The notes beneath the pieces are model-generated. The model was not told the DNA's origin and made no database searches. It was given only the letters and a program-made list of their open reading frames with translations. Below, piece by piece: positions 50,026 to 59,335 of a stretch of DNA of 64,000 nucleotides (the first letter of the stretch is position 1; every line of letters begins with the position of its first letter). Position numbers and translations under genes: made by a program. Source of the stretch: VYFG01 sp965248685. GTDB taxonomy: Bacteria > Pseudomonadota > Gammaproteobacteria > Arenicellales > Poriferihabitantaceae. The stretch is taken from assembly GCA_965248685.1 (NCBI GenBank), contig CBDFKC010000004.1, forward strand, positions 124,001 to 188,000. The letters run 5' to 3'.

Positions 50026-50095
50026 CAGTCGCCAAAAATTAAATCCGCACCAACTGTGCATCAATACTCTCGCAATTAAAATTTATTTTATCAAG

Positions 50096-50674
50096 ATGAT
50101 GAACCAATTGAAGCATAAAGTTAGAGTGTTAGGAATAGCCTTAACTGCTGTTGTATTATCGCCTTTTGCTGTCGCTGGAACAGCTTTGGAGGCCAATAAT
50201 AGCTATAGCGCTTGGGACTGCACGGCTATCAATTCAACTCAAAGTCAGTTTATTACCCGAGTTGGTAATGGAATTACCAACAAACATTCCACTGCATTAT
50301 TTGTAACTTGTCCACTAGAATTAGATTGGGCTGTAATACAGAACATTAGATCTAATAATGGGTCTGTCATGTTTGATATTAATATCGGTTATTTTCCTGG
50401 ACCTGTACTTCCACCGTCTCCATTTATTTTATGTTATGGACAATTTATACGGATCGTGTTCCTGGGTAGTTTGTCCTATAATTTTTATAAGTTCAATGCA
50501 CCTCTCGCCACTGCTTCGCATCCATTTGGCCCAGGTTTCTCTGGAACTGGACCATTTGCCTATACCCCAATAGTTCGTAGTGACGCTGTTGGAGATCCAT
50601 TTGATAGTGCGAACTTACTCTGCTTACTTCCAAGTGGCAGTACCCTAATTTCATACAATTTGAAAATATTCTAA
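50096..50674 (+). CDS. Secreted hypothetical protein
   Basis: A 192-residue protein with a clear signal peptide ending at LSPFAVAG. The mature chain is rich in Asn, Ser, Pro and Phe with five Cys, one in the pattern LFVTCPLELDW seen in uncharacterised secreted proteins of marine bacteria. No catalytic motif. Function unknown. Confidence 0.6.
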   Translation: MMNQLKHKVRVLGIALTAVVLSPFAVAGTALEANNSYSAWDCTAINSTQSQFITRVGNGITNKHSTALFVTCPLELDWAVIQNIRSNNGSVMFDINIGYFPGPVLPPSPFILCYGQFIRIVFLGSLSYNFYKFNAPLATASHPFGPGFSGTGPFAYTPIVRSDAVGDPFDSANLLCLLPSGSTLISYNLKIF

Positions 50675-50785
50675 CTTAGACTTACCCAAGTTATGCAACG
50701 TTATTGACTGACAGCTTTGGGCAAGGAAGCGTCCACACGACCAAAATCGCATACTGCGTACCCATTAACGAATTGAGGTATCAAA

Positions 50786-51235
50786 GTGAAATCAATTCAA
50801 ACAGAAAACCGTCAGCGTGTACCATGGAACAAGGGTAAACTGATAGGGTAAAGGCCAGCTTTAAAAATCCAAGAAGTTTGGGCGATTAGAATTCGATTAC
50901 AAATTTCAAAGAACATTCAAGAGCTCGCCCTGTTCAACCTCGCTATCGATAGTAAACTGAGAAGCTGTGATTTAGTGAAAATGAAAGTGCGTGATATTTC
51001 TACGCTAGATTCAGTATCCACCAGAGCTTTGGTAGTACAGCAGAAAACACAGAATCCCGTTCAATTCGAGGTCACTCGAGGTTTACATCTGCGATCGGCA
51101 GTATGATACTCAGACTGGACAAATCGCGCTGGTTTCTGCGCTGCAGTTAAGCAATGGACGGAGAATTGGATTGGCTATCGACCCTTCACAGGCACCCAGT
51201 CAAAAACAAAAAATACAGCCTCATACAGATTGTTC
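50786..51235 (+). pseudogene. Tyrosine recombinase (phage-integrase type) remnant
   Basis: From GTG 50786 the frame VPWNKGKLIG is cut by TAA, then continues in the same frame with ALFNLAIDSKLRSCDLVKMK and RALVVQQKTQNPVQFEVT, the N-terminal half of a common integrase family in which R of SKLR is the first catalytic arginine. After VT the frame breaks. The catalytic HxxR and Tyr region is absent. Confidence 0.7.
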
Positions 51236-51265
51236 CAACTCACCTGACTAGGAGATTTAAATGCT

Positions 51266-51658
51266 ATGGCAACACCAATATTTCATATGATCGAGCAGGC
51301 ACCTACTCCTGTCGGACCTTTTTGTCACGCCACCGAGGTAGATGGCTGGGTGTTTTTGACTGGGCAGATGCCAACCGATCCCCAAGATGCAGATGCACCA
51401 CTTCCTGAAGGTATCGAGGCGCAGACGCGCCGCGTAATGGATAATCTTATCCTGGTACTCGAAGGAATGGGCCTGGGCCTCGAAGATGTGGTTTCAGTTC
51501 GAATATTTCTAACCGAATTTAAACGCGATTTTTATCCTATGAACGATATCTATAAATACTATTTTCCGGAAGGAAAATTACCTTCCCGGACCTGTATTGG
51601 TGTCACGGCACTAGCAGTGGACGCGCTGGTCGAGATTGATTTTATCGTCCGTCGATAG
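51266..51658 (+). CDS. RidA/YjgF family imine deaminase
   Basis: A 130-residue RidA-family protein. APTPVGPFCHATEVDGWVFL and the catalytic-region Arg in LPSRTCIGVTALAVDALVEI fit the family. RidA hydrolyses reactive 2-aminoacrylate and related imines. The start gives a ribosome site in GGAGATTTAA. Isolated gene between a recombinase remnant and a LysR remnant. Confidence 0.87.
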   Translation: MATPIFHMIEQAPTPVGPFCHATEVDGWVFLTGQMPTDPQDADAPLPEGIEAQTRRVMDNLILVLEGMGLGLEDVVSVRIFLTEFKRDFYPMNDIYKYYFPEGKLPSRTCIGVTALAVDALVEIDFIVRR

Positions 51659-51878
51659 TAATTCTCAATTCCTTATCTGGCAATGCCAGTTGTACACTCG
51701 GAATGGCCATTCGTATAGTCAAAAAACCGTAAATAATCGAGGGTTTTTCTTGTCAGAAGGGCGTGCTATCTAGACATTAAGCCGGTTAAAAAACTGCTAA
51801 GCACTATCGAGGTAACTCTAGGGGGCGACTCCTGATTTACTCTATGTGCGCAGATCTAGCAACAAGCCCACTGGGAAT

Positions 51879-52195
51879 CTAGGCATCCCAATAGGGCTGA
51901 TCACCGCTGAAGTATTCTATCGCAAAATCCAGGAAAGCCCGTACCCTGGCAGGCAGATACTACCGCTCAGGAAAAACTGCATAGAAAGTATGATCGGGAA
52001 TATGATGGGTCTCCAGTATCCTCACCAAACTATCCGCCTTCAGGTCAGGGCCCGCTACGAAAGTGGGTAGTCGGCCAATCCCGTCACCTTCTCGCAGAGC
52101 CTCTAGTAACGCTTCGCTGCTATTCACCCGATAGCTGCCCGACACCAAAACCGCTTCTGACTTGTCACCGTTACTCAGGCCAGGGTCGTACTACG
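51879..52195 (-). pseudogene. LysR-family regulator remnant, C-terminal effector domain
   Basis: The minus strand reads EAVLVSGSYRVNSSEALLEA, LREGDGIGRLPTFVAGPDL, YAVFPER, a TAG stop, then YLPARVRAFLDFAIEYFSGD to a normal end. The pattern GxGIxxLPxF and YPxR.LPxKVRxFxDF is the LysR C-terminus. The HTH and first half are gone. The stop replaces one residue in the final helix region. Confidence 0.7.
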
Positions 52196-52413
52196 CTTTC
52201 TGAAACAGGAATTGTCTTCATAACAAGCTACGCGAAAGTTTCTTTATGAACTGTTTCCTTATGGTTATGGGCAACAGGCTTGCAATAGTGCCGGGATGCG
52301 TATATCTCTCAAACCTGTGCTGGATTTCTAGCCTATTTCAATTTGGTCGAGTCAGACTGATAATGCAGTTCTGATTTTTCCATAAAAACCTAATCTTACA
52401 GCAGAGTCAAATT

Positions 52414-52797
52414 ATGCAATTTCTAGACAAATTTCAGGAACCAAGCTATGCAGCTTTGCGAATAGTTACCGGCTACTTGTTCCTCTGGCATGGCGCCCAA
52501 AAGTTTTTTGACTTTCCAAAACCAGGCCCAGAAAATATGAACGCTCTGCTCACTGTCGGTGGAGTGATTGAATTAGTTGGCGGTGCACTAATTCTGATTG
52601 GTTTGTTTACCCGACCCGTGGCGTTTTTATGCAGTGGCACTATGGCGGTGGCATATTGGGTGTTTCATGCGCCAGGAGGAAATATCCCGTTTCCGATGAA
52701 TAATGGTGGTGAATTGGCGATCATGTTCTGTTTTGTCTTCCTGTTTATTGCCACCCGTGGACCTGGAATCTTGAGCATTGACGGTAGCGGGAAATAG
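52414..52797 (+). CDS. DoxX-family membrane protein
   Basis: A 127-residue protein with four membrane helices. ALRIVTGYLFLWHGAQKFF and GGVIELVGGALILIGLFTRP are the DoxX signature. DoxX proteins are quinone-linked or of unknown redox role. Monocistronic, with the cupin gene 53 bp downstream. Confidence 0.87.
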   Translation: MQFLDKFQEPSYAALRIVTGYLFLWHGAQKFFDFPKPGPENMNALLTVGGVIELVGGALILIGLFTRPVAFLCSGTMAVAYWVFHAPGGNIPFPMNNGGELAIMFCFVFLFIATRGPGILSIDGSGK

Positions 52798-52850
52798 TAA
52801 ATTTCGCTCGTTTCGAATAACTATTATTTGCAGGGAGGAGGCTCACTGTA

Positions 52851-53579
52851 GTGCCGATGTTTGAAAATTTGAAATCATCGGCACCGCATATCCATGATGC
52901 CTCAAACTGCGATCTGGTTTTGATTGATCAGGGGGGGTGTCTATCGCCACTATCCAGTGATTCAATCAATCGTGGCGGATTGCTATGGCAGGACGCAAAT
53001 GGAATTCCCGAAGCTGGTGTGCGGGAGACTACCCCAGGGACCTGGAATTTAACATTGACGGCAGATGTGTTGTGTCATTTTGTTGCCGGACGGGGTATTT
53101 ATAAATCCCATCGGGGGGAAATTATCGAAATTGAGCCGGGTGTTGTAGTGCATTTTAAACAAGGTTGGCAAGGCAGCGCCGAAATCTTTGAGAACACCCG
53201 GGTCATCTACATGCTTTGCCGGGGTGGAGAAGCGCAAAACTGTCCGATCATGCTAAACCCTGGAAAGATTACCGAGCTTACTGATTGGGGGCCGGTTGAA
53301 GAACCCATGGACAGACTATCGCAAACGTCAGGGGTGCTATTGAGCAAAGAGGACGATGGAAGTGCGGAGAGCGGAATATGGGTTTGCACCCCAGGAACCT
53401 GGTGCTGTGTATTGACCAGCGATGAAATGTGTCACTTTCTGAGCGGTCGCTGCACTTATATTCATGACAATGGTGAAGTCATCCAAATAACTCCAGATAC
53501 CGCAGCATTTTTCCCCGAAGGCTGGAGTGGACAATGTCAGGTCCACGAAACTGTGCGTAAGGTATATATGATTCGTTGA
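52851..53579 (+). CDS. Tandem cupin (DUF861-like, two-domain) protein
   Basis: A 242-residue protein with two cupin units: unit 1 VRETTPGTWNLTLTADVLCH then VHFKQGWQGSAEIFENTRVI; unit 2 WVCTPGTWCCVLTSDEMCHF then AFFPEGWSGQCQVHETVRKV. DUF861-type cupins normally have one such unit of about 110 residues. The conserved His that would bind metal is present in CHF of each unit. GGAGGAGG precedes GTG 52851; ATG 52857 is possible. Function unknown. Confidence 0.72.
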   Translation: MPMFENLKSSAPHIHDASNCDLVLIDQGGCLSPLSSDSINRGGLLWQDANGIPEAGVRETTPGTWNLTLTADVLCHFVAGRGIYKSHRGEIIEIEPGVVVHFKQGWQGSAEIFENTRVIYMLCRGGEAQNCPIMLNPGKITELTDWGPVEEPMDRLSQTSGVLLSKEDDGSAESGIWVCTPGTWCCVLTSDEMCHFLSGRCTYIHDNGEVIQITPDTAAFFPEGWSGQCQVHETVRKVYMIR

Positions 53580-53654
53580 GTCGGTCACGCAGTCGTTGCG
53601 TAACTATTTTTTGCCGGTTTGTTGGTTTTTTTCAGGAAACATTTTTAGAATAAT

Positions 53655-54557
53655 ATGCAAATAATTGGCTGGGCCCAAGTCAATATTTCTCCCGAAATGT
53701 TTGGCGTACTAAGCGCATTATCATTGGGTAGTGCTGACTTTATAGCGCGCTATACCAGTAAAGAGTTCGGAGAAAAACTCGCGTTGTTGGCGACGTTTAT
53801 CGTGACCCTTCTTGTTATCTATCCGTTTTTCGCCGGAGAGAATATGGAAATTGTCTGGTCTGGGCGAGGTGGTTTGGTCTTAATACTGTATGGAGTCATG
53901 ATGACGATTACCATGCTGTTGCTGTATTTGTCGCTGGCCAGAGGACCGATTAATATTGTGGCGCCCATCGTAGCTGCCCATCCGGTTTTTGTTGTACTGT
54001 TTGCGGTACTGTTAGGTAGCAGACCGGGTTTGATTCAGTGGTTATTGATGTGCGGTATTATTTTCAGCATAGTGCTGGTAATAATGGGTGCCGATATACC
54101 TGAAGATCAACCGGGGCAGTCGGCGCCAATTAAGGGCTACCATAAGAAATCTATCTTAATTGCGCTAGGCGCCAGCGTTTCCTATGCGGTTATGGTGGTA
54201 TCGGGTCAGCATGCAACGCCTTTGTTTGGGCCCGCTGGGGTATTATGGATGGGACATGTTATTGCTCTTGCCGTACTGATGTTAATCATTGCGAGAACAA
54301 CCACACTGGTCTTACCCGGAAAATTTTGGGGAGGGATGCTTGTCATTCAAGGCGGATTAAACGCCGCCGGTTTTCTTTTCCTGTTGCTGGGAAGTCAATC
54401 TGCATTCCCGGAAGTAACCGCAGTTATTTCGTCGGAGTTTTCCGTTGTAACAATTTTACTCGCCTGGATTATCCTGCGCGAACGGATGAAGTTGGTGCAA
54501 TTCCTGGGAGTAACTTTGCTGTTTACCTGTACTGCTATTCTGACTATTTCAAGCTGA
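53655..54557 (+). CDS. EamA-family (DMT) transporter
   Basis: A 300-residue membrane protein with ten predicted helices forming two EamA repeats, ending ILLAWIILRERMKLVQFLGV, the typical last-repeat motif. Such proteins export or import amino acids, sugars or metabolites. It follows the cupin gene by 75 bp on the same strand, so the two could be cotranscribed. Substrate unknown. Confidence 0.85.
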   Translation: MQIIGWAQVNISPEMFGVLSALSLGSADFIARYTSKEFGEKLALLATFIVTLLVIYPFFAGENMEIVWSGRGGLVLILYGVMMTITMLLLYLSLARGPINIVAPIVAAHPVFVVLFAVLLGSRPGLIQWLLMCGIIFSIVLVIMGADIPEDQPGQSAPIKGYHKKSILIALGASVSYAVMVVSGQHATPLFGPAGVLWMGHVIALAVLMLIIARTTTLVLPGKFWGGMLVIQGGLNAAGFLFLLLGSQSAFPEVTAVISSEFSVVTILLAWIILRERMKLVQFLGVTLLFTCTAILTISS

Positions 54558-54620
54558 CGAATAATGGAAACCTCCGCCGGGTTCAGTTATCAGGCAACAA
54601 CCATTCGCCCTCGTGAACTA

Positions 54621-54664
54621 CCTCCGCCACCTCTACAAATATACCGCTGCAGGGTTGGCGGAGG
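54621..54664. terminator. Inverted repeat between convergent genes
   Basis: CCTCCGCCA (54621-54629) and TGGCGGAGG (54656-54664) can form a 9-bp stem; another copy of the left arm lies at 54571. Situated between the EamA stop and the symporter stop. No T-run, so termination is only a suggestion. Confidence 0.35.
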
Positions 54665-54674
54665 TTGATGACCT

Positions 54675-56174
54675 CTATTTAAATTTCTTGATTTCCCCGC
54701 TTTTAATCCGGGCAAAGTAGGATTCCATTTCCCGTTTAACAACCGGTGCCAGAAAGTAGAGGCCAAGGATATTCGGTACGCATATAAGAAATACCAGCGC
54801 ATCTGAAATATTCAGTATTGGGCCCAATTGAACAACGCATCCCAATGCGACAAATCCGCAGAAAATAAGCTTGTATATAGTTTGGCCAAGCTCGCCTTCG
54901 CCAAATAAATAGGTCCAACCTTTTAGGCCGTAGTACGACCAGGAAATCATAGTGGAAAATGCGAACAGCAATGCTGCGAACGCCAGCGGAATAGGGAACC
55001 AGGAAAATTCACGCTCGAAAGCAGCTGATGTCATTGCGACGCCGGTAGCATCCCCGGCAAAAGCCGGATCAGCGACCTGGGCGGTGCCGATAACCAGCGC
55101 CGTAATAGTACAAATTACGATGGTGTCGATGAAGGGTTCCAGCAGCGAAACAATTCCTTCGGTAACGGGTTCATTGGTTTTTACCGCAGAGTGGGCAATG
55201 GAAGCGGAGCCGATTCCCGCTTCATTGGAGAACACCGCCCGCTGAAAACCAATGATCATCGCGCCCAGGGCGCCGCCGGCTACTCCTTCACCAGTGAAGG
55301 CGCCGGTGAATATGTTGCTGATCGCCTGGGGAAGGGTATGAGCGTTCATCAAAATTACAACTATGGCAAACAGGCAATAGAAAATTGCCATAAAGGGGAC
55401 AATTTTTTCAGTCACTCGGGCAATGGATTTGATGCCACCGATGATTACGCTAAATACTACCGCGGCTAAGATTAATCCTACCAGCCATCCCAGGCCGTCA
55501 AGGGCACCCTGGGAAACTGTATTTAACTGCACGTAAGCCTGGTTCGACTGGAACATATTACCAATTCCCAAAGCGCCGATAAAAATACCGATGGCGTAGA
55601 ACGTACCAATAAATTTGCCAAATCCGGTCATGCCACGTTCGGCAAAACCCTGACGCAGATAATACATCGGGCCACCAGAGACATGACCGTCGTCGAATTC
55701 GTTTCGATACTTGACGCCCAGAGTGCATTCGACAAACTTCGTTGACATGCCGAGAAAGCCGGCAAGAATCAACCAAAATGTGGCTCCAGGACCGCCCACG
55801 GTAACCGCGACCGCTACTCCACCGATGTTACCAATTCCAACGGTTCCGGAGACCGCGGTTGCCAACGCCTGGAAGTGGGATACCTCTCCATGACTGTTAG
55901 GATCTGCATAATCTCCACGAACAAGCTCAATCGCATGCTTAAAACCGCGTAGGTTAATAAAACCCATGTAGAAGGTAAAAAACACAGCGCCGACAACCAG
56001 CCATAAAACAACCAGCGGTAAATCTGCGCCAAACATGGGTACTTTAAAGAAAACGATATCGCCAATTAATGATGCAATAGGTGCAGTTGCGGCATTTATC
56101 GATTCATCGATACCTGCGTGGGCGTTTGTTATCGAAGCGACGATAAGACTTAGGGCTATTAGTAAACGTTGCAT
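54675..56174 (-). CDS. Sodium:alanine (AGCS) symporter
   Basis: A 499-residue polytopic protein with an N-terminal signal-like segment, then the AGCS family pattern: GNIGGVAVAVTVGGPGATFW, FLGMSTKFVECTLGVKYR, FQRAVFSNEAGIGSASIAHS. Members import alanine or glycine with Na+. It precedes a universal stress protein gene on the same strand. Neighbouring amino-acid transport genes are unrelated. Confidence 0.9.
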   Translation of the reverse strand: MQRLLIALSLIVASITNAHAGIDESINAATAPIASLIGDIVFFKVPMFGADLPLVVLWLVVGAVFFTFYMGFINLRGFKHAIELVRGDYADPNSHGEVSHFQALATAVSGTVGIGNIGGVAVAVTVGGPGATFWLILAGFLGMSTKFVECTLGVKYRNEFDDGHVSGGPMYYLRQGFAERGMTGFGKFIGTFYAIGIFIGALGIGNMFQSNQAYVQLNTVSQGALDGLGWLVGLILAAVVFSVIIGGIKSIARVTEKIVPFMAIFYCLFAIVVILMNAHTLPQAISNIFTGAFTGEGVAGGALGAMIIGFQRAVFSNEAGIGSASIAHSAVKTNEPVTEGIVSLLEPFIDTIVICTITALVIGTAQVADPAFAGDATGVAMTSAAFEREFSWFPIPLAFAALLFAFSTMISWSYYGLKGWTYLFGEGELGQTIYKLIFCGFVALGCVVQLGPILNISDALVFLICVPNILGLYFLAPVVKREMESYFARIKSGEIKKFK

Positions 56175-56242
56175 AATGCTCTCCTTAATTCTGGCATTGG
56201 TTCTGGATAAATCACGAATTCCCGCAATGGGACGGCTGGCTG

Positions 56243-56677
56243 TCAGGGTACGACCGTAACCAGGACCGATGCCGATTGCACCAGTGCTGCAGTTACGCTG
56301 CCAAAAATCATCGATTTAATGCGGGATTCGCCGAGACGGCCAATGTAGATTTGTGATGCCTCGTATTCACTGGCGAGGGTATTTAGCGTCTCCGCAATTT
56401 TTCCGTGTCGGACCACCGTCTCAACGCTTATTCCGACTTTAGTGAGTGCGGCGACTTCAGGATCCAGAACCGATTCATTGGCACGTTGAATTTCTGACTC
56501 CCTTCGTTGATGACGTTCTTCCAGTTCTTGAGGCGTGTGGAAACTATAGGGTGACCAGTCGATTACATAAGTGAGGACAAGATCCGTATTCGCAAGTTTC
56601 GCATGTTCCGCTGCGGCTTTGATTGCGCGCTTGCTACCATCACTACCGTCTACGGCCACCAGTATTTTATTAGACAT
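56243..56677 (-). CDS. Universal stress protein UspA family
   Basis: A 144-residue Usp domain. ILVAVDGSDGSKRAIKAAAEH is the family start, and IGRLGESRIKSMIFGSVTAA gives the ATP-binding G-2x-G-9x-G(S) pattern, so this is the ATP-binding subclass. Lies upstream of and in line with the AGCS symporter, 68 bp apart; a stress-linked operon is possible. Confidence 0.9.
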   Translation of the reverse strand: MSNKILVAVDGSDGSKRAIKAAAEHAKLANTDLVLTYVIDWSPYSFHTPQELEERHQRRESEIQRANESVLDPEVAALTKVGISVETVVRHGKIAETLNTLASEYEASQIYIGRLGESRIKSMIFGSVTAALVQSASVLVTVVP

Positions 56678-56864
56678 AATAATTATCCTGCTTGGTTGTT
56701 GTAACGTTAATCCTTCACCTTATCCCGGCAATTCTAGCAGTGTTGAGCAATTATTGAACGATTGACAATTACAATTTATGCAGAAATAATTGCTGGTTGC
56801 AATAATTTTGAACTAACAGTCGAATACAAAATATCTGTTATTGTGGATTGATACGGCTAGTGAC

Positions 56865-57695
56865 CTAAATTTGAGGGGCACGTCCTCCAATCAATTGGGT
56901 GACTTCCAGAGCAGACCGCCTGACCTGCGGACCTATTTCGTACACCAGATTGTCAGGAAAGCGTACCGCCGGACCAGAAACCGAAATGCCCGCAATCGCT
57001 TCACCATATGAGTTATAAACTGGCGCGGCCACGCAGCGCATTCCGAGGTAACGTTCTTCATCATCAAGGGACCAGCCCTGTTGACGAATTTGTTCCAGGG
57101 CGCTGAACAGATCATCCGGTGAGGTCAAGGTTTTTTCGGTAAATTCGGGCAGACCTTTTTTATGCAGTATCTTCTCAACCTCCAAACGGGGCAGATTGGC
57201 AAGCAATGCTTTGCCAATTCCGGAGGCATGCATTTGACCCCGGGCTCCGGGTCGAAAGAAAGCACGGATTGGGTTCTGGGTTTCGACTTGACTAAGAAAC
57301 ACCACGTCACCTTGATCTGCAATAGCTAAGTTTGCTGTCTCACCGGTTTGCTCCATCAGGTCTCGAAGTATGCCGCGCGACGCTTCAACCAGGTTGGTCC
57401 GATCAAGATAGGCATTACCCACACGAAATGTTTCGATGCCAATGGCCCAGGTCTGGGAGTTGTCTTTGTAATCAGCGAAGCCGAGGTTCTGTAGTGTCAC
57501 CAGCAGACGGTGGGCAGTTGATGGAGGAATGCCGACTTTAATAGCCAGATCATTTAAAGGGGCGTTGCCATCATTGGCCAGTGACGAAAGCAGGATCAGT
57601 CCCCGCTCCAGAGCCTGAACGTTGCCTCCGGGGATGTCAGCTCTGGGCAATCTAGGCCTGCCCCTAGGTCGATTTGTAGTAGATGACTTGGTCAT
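56865..57695 (-). CDS. IclR-family transcriptional regulator
   Basis: A 276-residue regulator. An N-terminal basic tail is followed by winged HTH LNDLAIKVGIPPSTAHRLLV and the IclR effector domain with ASGIGKALLANLP and CVAAPVYNSYGEAIAGISVS. It is divergent from the PLP aminotransferase at 57893, with a 197-bp shared gap that contains a perfect palindrome. It probably controls that gene; the effector is likely a small organic acid such as glyoxylate, but this is inference. Confidence 0.87.
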   Translation of the reverse strand: MTKSSTTNRPRGRPRLPRADIPGGNVQALERGLILLSSLANDGNAPLNDLAIKVGIPPSTAHRLLVTLQNLGFADYKDNSQTWAIGIETFRVGNAYLDRTNLVEASRGILRDLMEQTGETANLAIADQGDVVFLSQVETQNPIRAFFRPGARGQMHASGIGKALLANLPRLEVEKILHKKGLPEFTEKTLTSPDDLFSALEQIRQQGWSLDDEERYLGMRCVAAPVYNSYGEAIAGISVSGPAVRFPDNLVYEIGPQVRRSALEVTQLIGGRAPQI

Positions 57696-57752
57696 TGGAA
57701 TAGCCAGAAAACCTAAGAAATATTATCAGTATATTATTCTATAATTTTAATA

Positions 57753-57768
57753 ATTCCGCCAGCGGAAT
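57753..57768. promoter_or_regulatory. Probable IclR operator palindrome
   Basis: ATTCCGC-CA-GCGGAAT is a perfect 7-bp inverted repeat in the divergent gap between the regulator and the aminotransferase. IclR-type operators are short palindromes of this type. Two more GGAATA words occur nearby (57811-57831) as partial copies. Confidence 0.6.
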
Positions 57769-57892
57769 ATTAAAAGTTGTTAAAAAACAATAAGATATAT
57801 TTTTCAAATTATTATGGAATATTATTTCGGAATAATTGTAAGAGTATTCTGATTCATTTATCTTACAGGTTGACTTTCAACCTCCAGATAAA

Positions 57893-59083
57893 ATGAATTT
57901 TCAAAACCCAGTATTTATTCCCGGCCCGACTAATATTCCGGATCGTTTGCGACAGGCCATGAATATGCAGACCAGAGACCATCGGGCACCGGACTATGCC
58001 GATATTCTTTGTCCTTTGCTTGATCGACTTAAGCAGGTTTTCAAAACAGACCAGGGACAAATTTTTCTGTTTCCGTCCAGCGGTACCGGTGGATGGGAAG
58101 CGGCCATTACCAATACGCTGTCACCGGGAGACAAAGTGTTGGTTGGAAGATACGGTATGTTTTCCCACAAGTGGATAGATATGTGTCAGCGCCATGGGTT
58201 GGACGTCGAAGTTATCGAATGCGAATGGGGCAGGGGTGCACCAGTGGATATTATTGGCCAGCGTTTGCAGACAGACCAAAACCATGAAATTAAAGCGGTG
58301 TTGGTAACCCATAACGAAACCGCTACAGGGGTGGTCAGTGACGTGGGTGCGGTAAGAGAGGCAATGAATCATTCTACTCATCCAGCCATGCTATATGTCG
58401 ATTGCGTCAGTTCTCTTGGCTGTATGGATTTCAGAATGGATGACTGGGGAGTCGATCTGGCGGTATCCGGTTCCCAAAAAGGTTTTATGCTGGCGACGGG
58501 ACTCGGTATTGTCGCCGCCAGTGACAAAGCCCTGGCAGCGATACAACATGCCAAATGTGCTCGCTGCTATCTGGATTTTCGCGATATGTTGAACAATACT
58601 CAAAGTGGCGGATATCCTTATACTCCTCCGATACAGTTGATTAATGGACTAACGGTAAGTCTCGATATGTTGTTTGAGGAAGGATTGGATCAGGTTTTTG
58701 CGCGACACCACAGAATCGCCGAAGGGGTTCGACAAGCTGTATGGGCCTGGGGACTTGAACTATGTGCCAAATCCCCGGCGCTATATTCAAATACTGTGAG
58801 CACCATCATGCTGCCATCAGGATTTGATGGAGACCAACTTATTGCCCATGCCTATAGCGCCTATCAGGTTTCGTTTGGCGGTGGACTCGGTGAACTCGCG
58901 GGAAAAGCATTTCGAATTGGACATCTTGGTTCGTTAACTGATGTTATGGCGTTATCGGGTATAGCAACCATTGAAATGGCGATGAAAGATCTGCAGTATC
59001 CGGTGGAACTTGGTTCTGGCGTGGCTGCGGCCCAGGAATTCTACCGCGCTACTGCTACGGTCTCAGGTCGCCTTGCCGCTTAG
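57893..59083 (+). CDS. Serine-glyoxylate aminotransferase family PLP enzyme
   Basis: A 396-residue class-V aminotransferase. The start is NPVFIPGPTNIPDRLRQAMN; the PLP lysine is in LAVSGSQKGFMLATGLGIVA; CVSSLGCMDFRMDDWGVDL is characteristic. Serine-glyoxylate aminotransferase makes glycine and hydroxypyruvate; the closely related BhcA uses aspartate in the beta-hydroxyaspartate cycle for glyoxylate. Other cycle genes are not here. Under the divergent IclR regulator. Which donor it prefers cannot be read. Confidence 0.85.
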   Translation: MNFQNPVFIPGPTNIPDRLRQAMNMQTRDHRAPDYADILCPLLDRLKQVFKTDQGQIFLFPSSGTGGWEAAITNTLSPGDKVLVGRYGMFSHKWIDMCQRHGLDVEVIECEWGRGAPVDIIGQRLQTDQNHEIKAVLVTHNETATGVVSDVGAVREAMNHSTHPAMLYVDCVSSLGCMDFRMDDWGVDLAVSGSQKGFMLATGLGIVAASDKALAAIQHAKCARCYLDFRDMLNNTQSGGYPYTPPIQLINGLTVSLDMLFEEGLDQVFARHHRIAEGVRQAVWAWGLELCAKSPALYSNTVSTIMLPSGFDGDQLIAHAYSAYQVSFGGGLGELAGKAFRIGHLGSLTDVMALSGIATIEMAMKDLQYPVELGSGVAAAQEFYRATATVSGRLAA

Positions 59084-59120
59084 GTAACATCGGAATGTGA
59101 ACTGTCCAGCCGATCGTCCG

Positions 59121-59267
59121 ATTTATAACCAGGTAGTAAAAGAAAACCGGGTCGGGCCCTCAGATCCAGAAGATATTGCCGAAGTTGTGGGGTTTCTCGC
59201 GTCCACACGAAATCGGGCGGTTGCCGGTGAGACGGTTATCGCGAGTGGCGGTGTACTTATGTTGTAG
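59121..59267 (+). pseudogene. Short-chain dehydrogenase (SDR) C-terminal remnant
   Basis: The frame ending at TAG 59265 reads GPSDPEDIAEVVGFLAST and AVAGETVIASGGVLML, the C-terminal PEEIA...FLAS...G..i.vdGG signature of SDR enzymes. The N-terminal two thirds are absent. Lies between the aminotransferase and the inositol-phosphatase-like gene. Confidence 0.6.
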
Positions 59268-59335
59268 CGCTTCGGCGGATTGCCCAACAAAACTTGCGAA
59301 AAAAATTTAAGGTTATCGAAATTCAAGTTAGCGAT

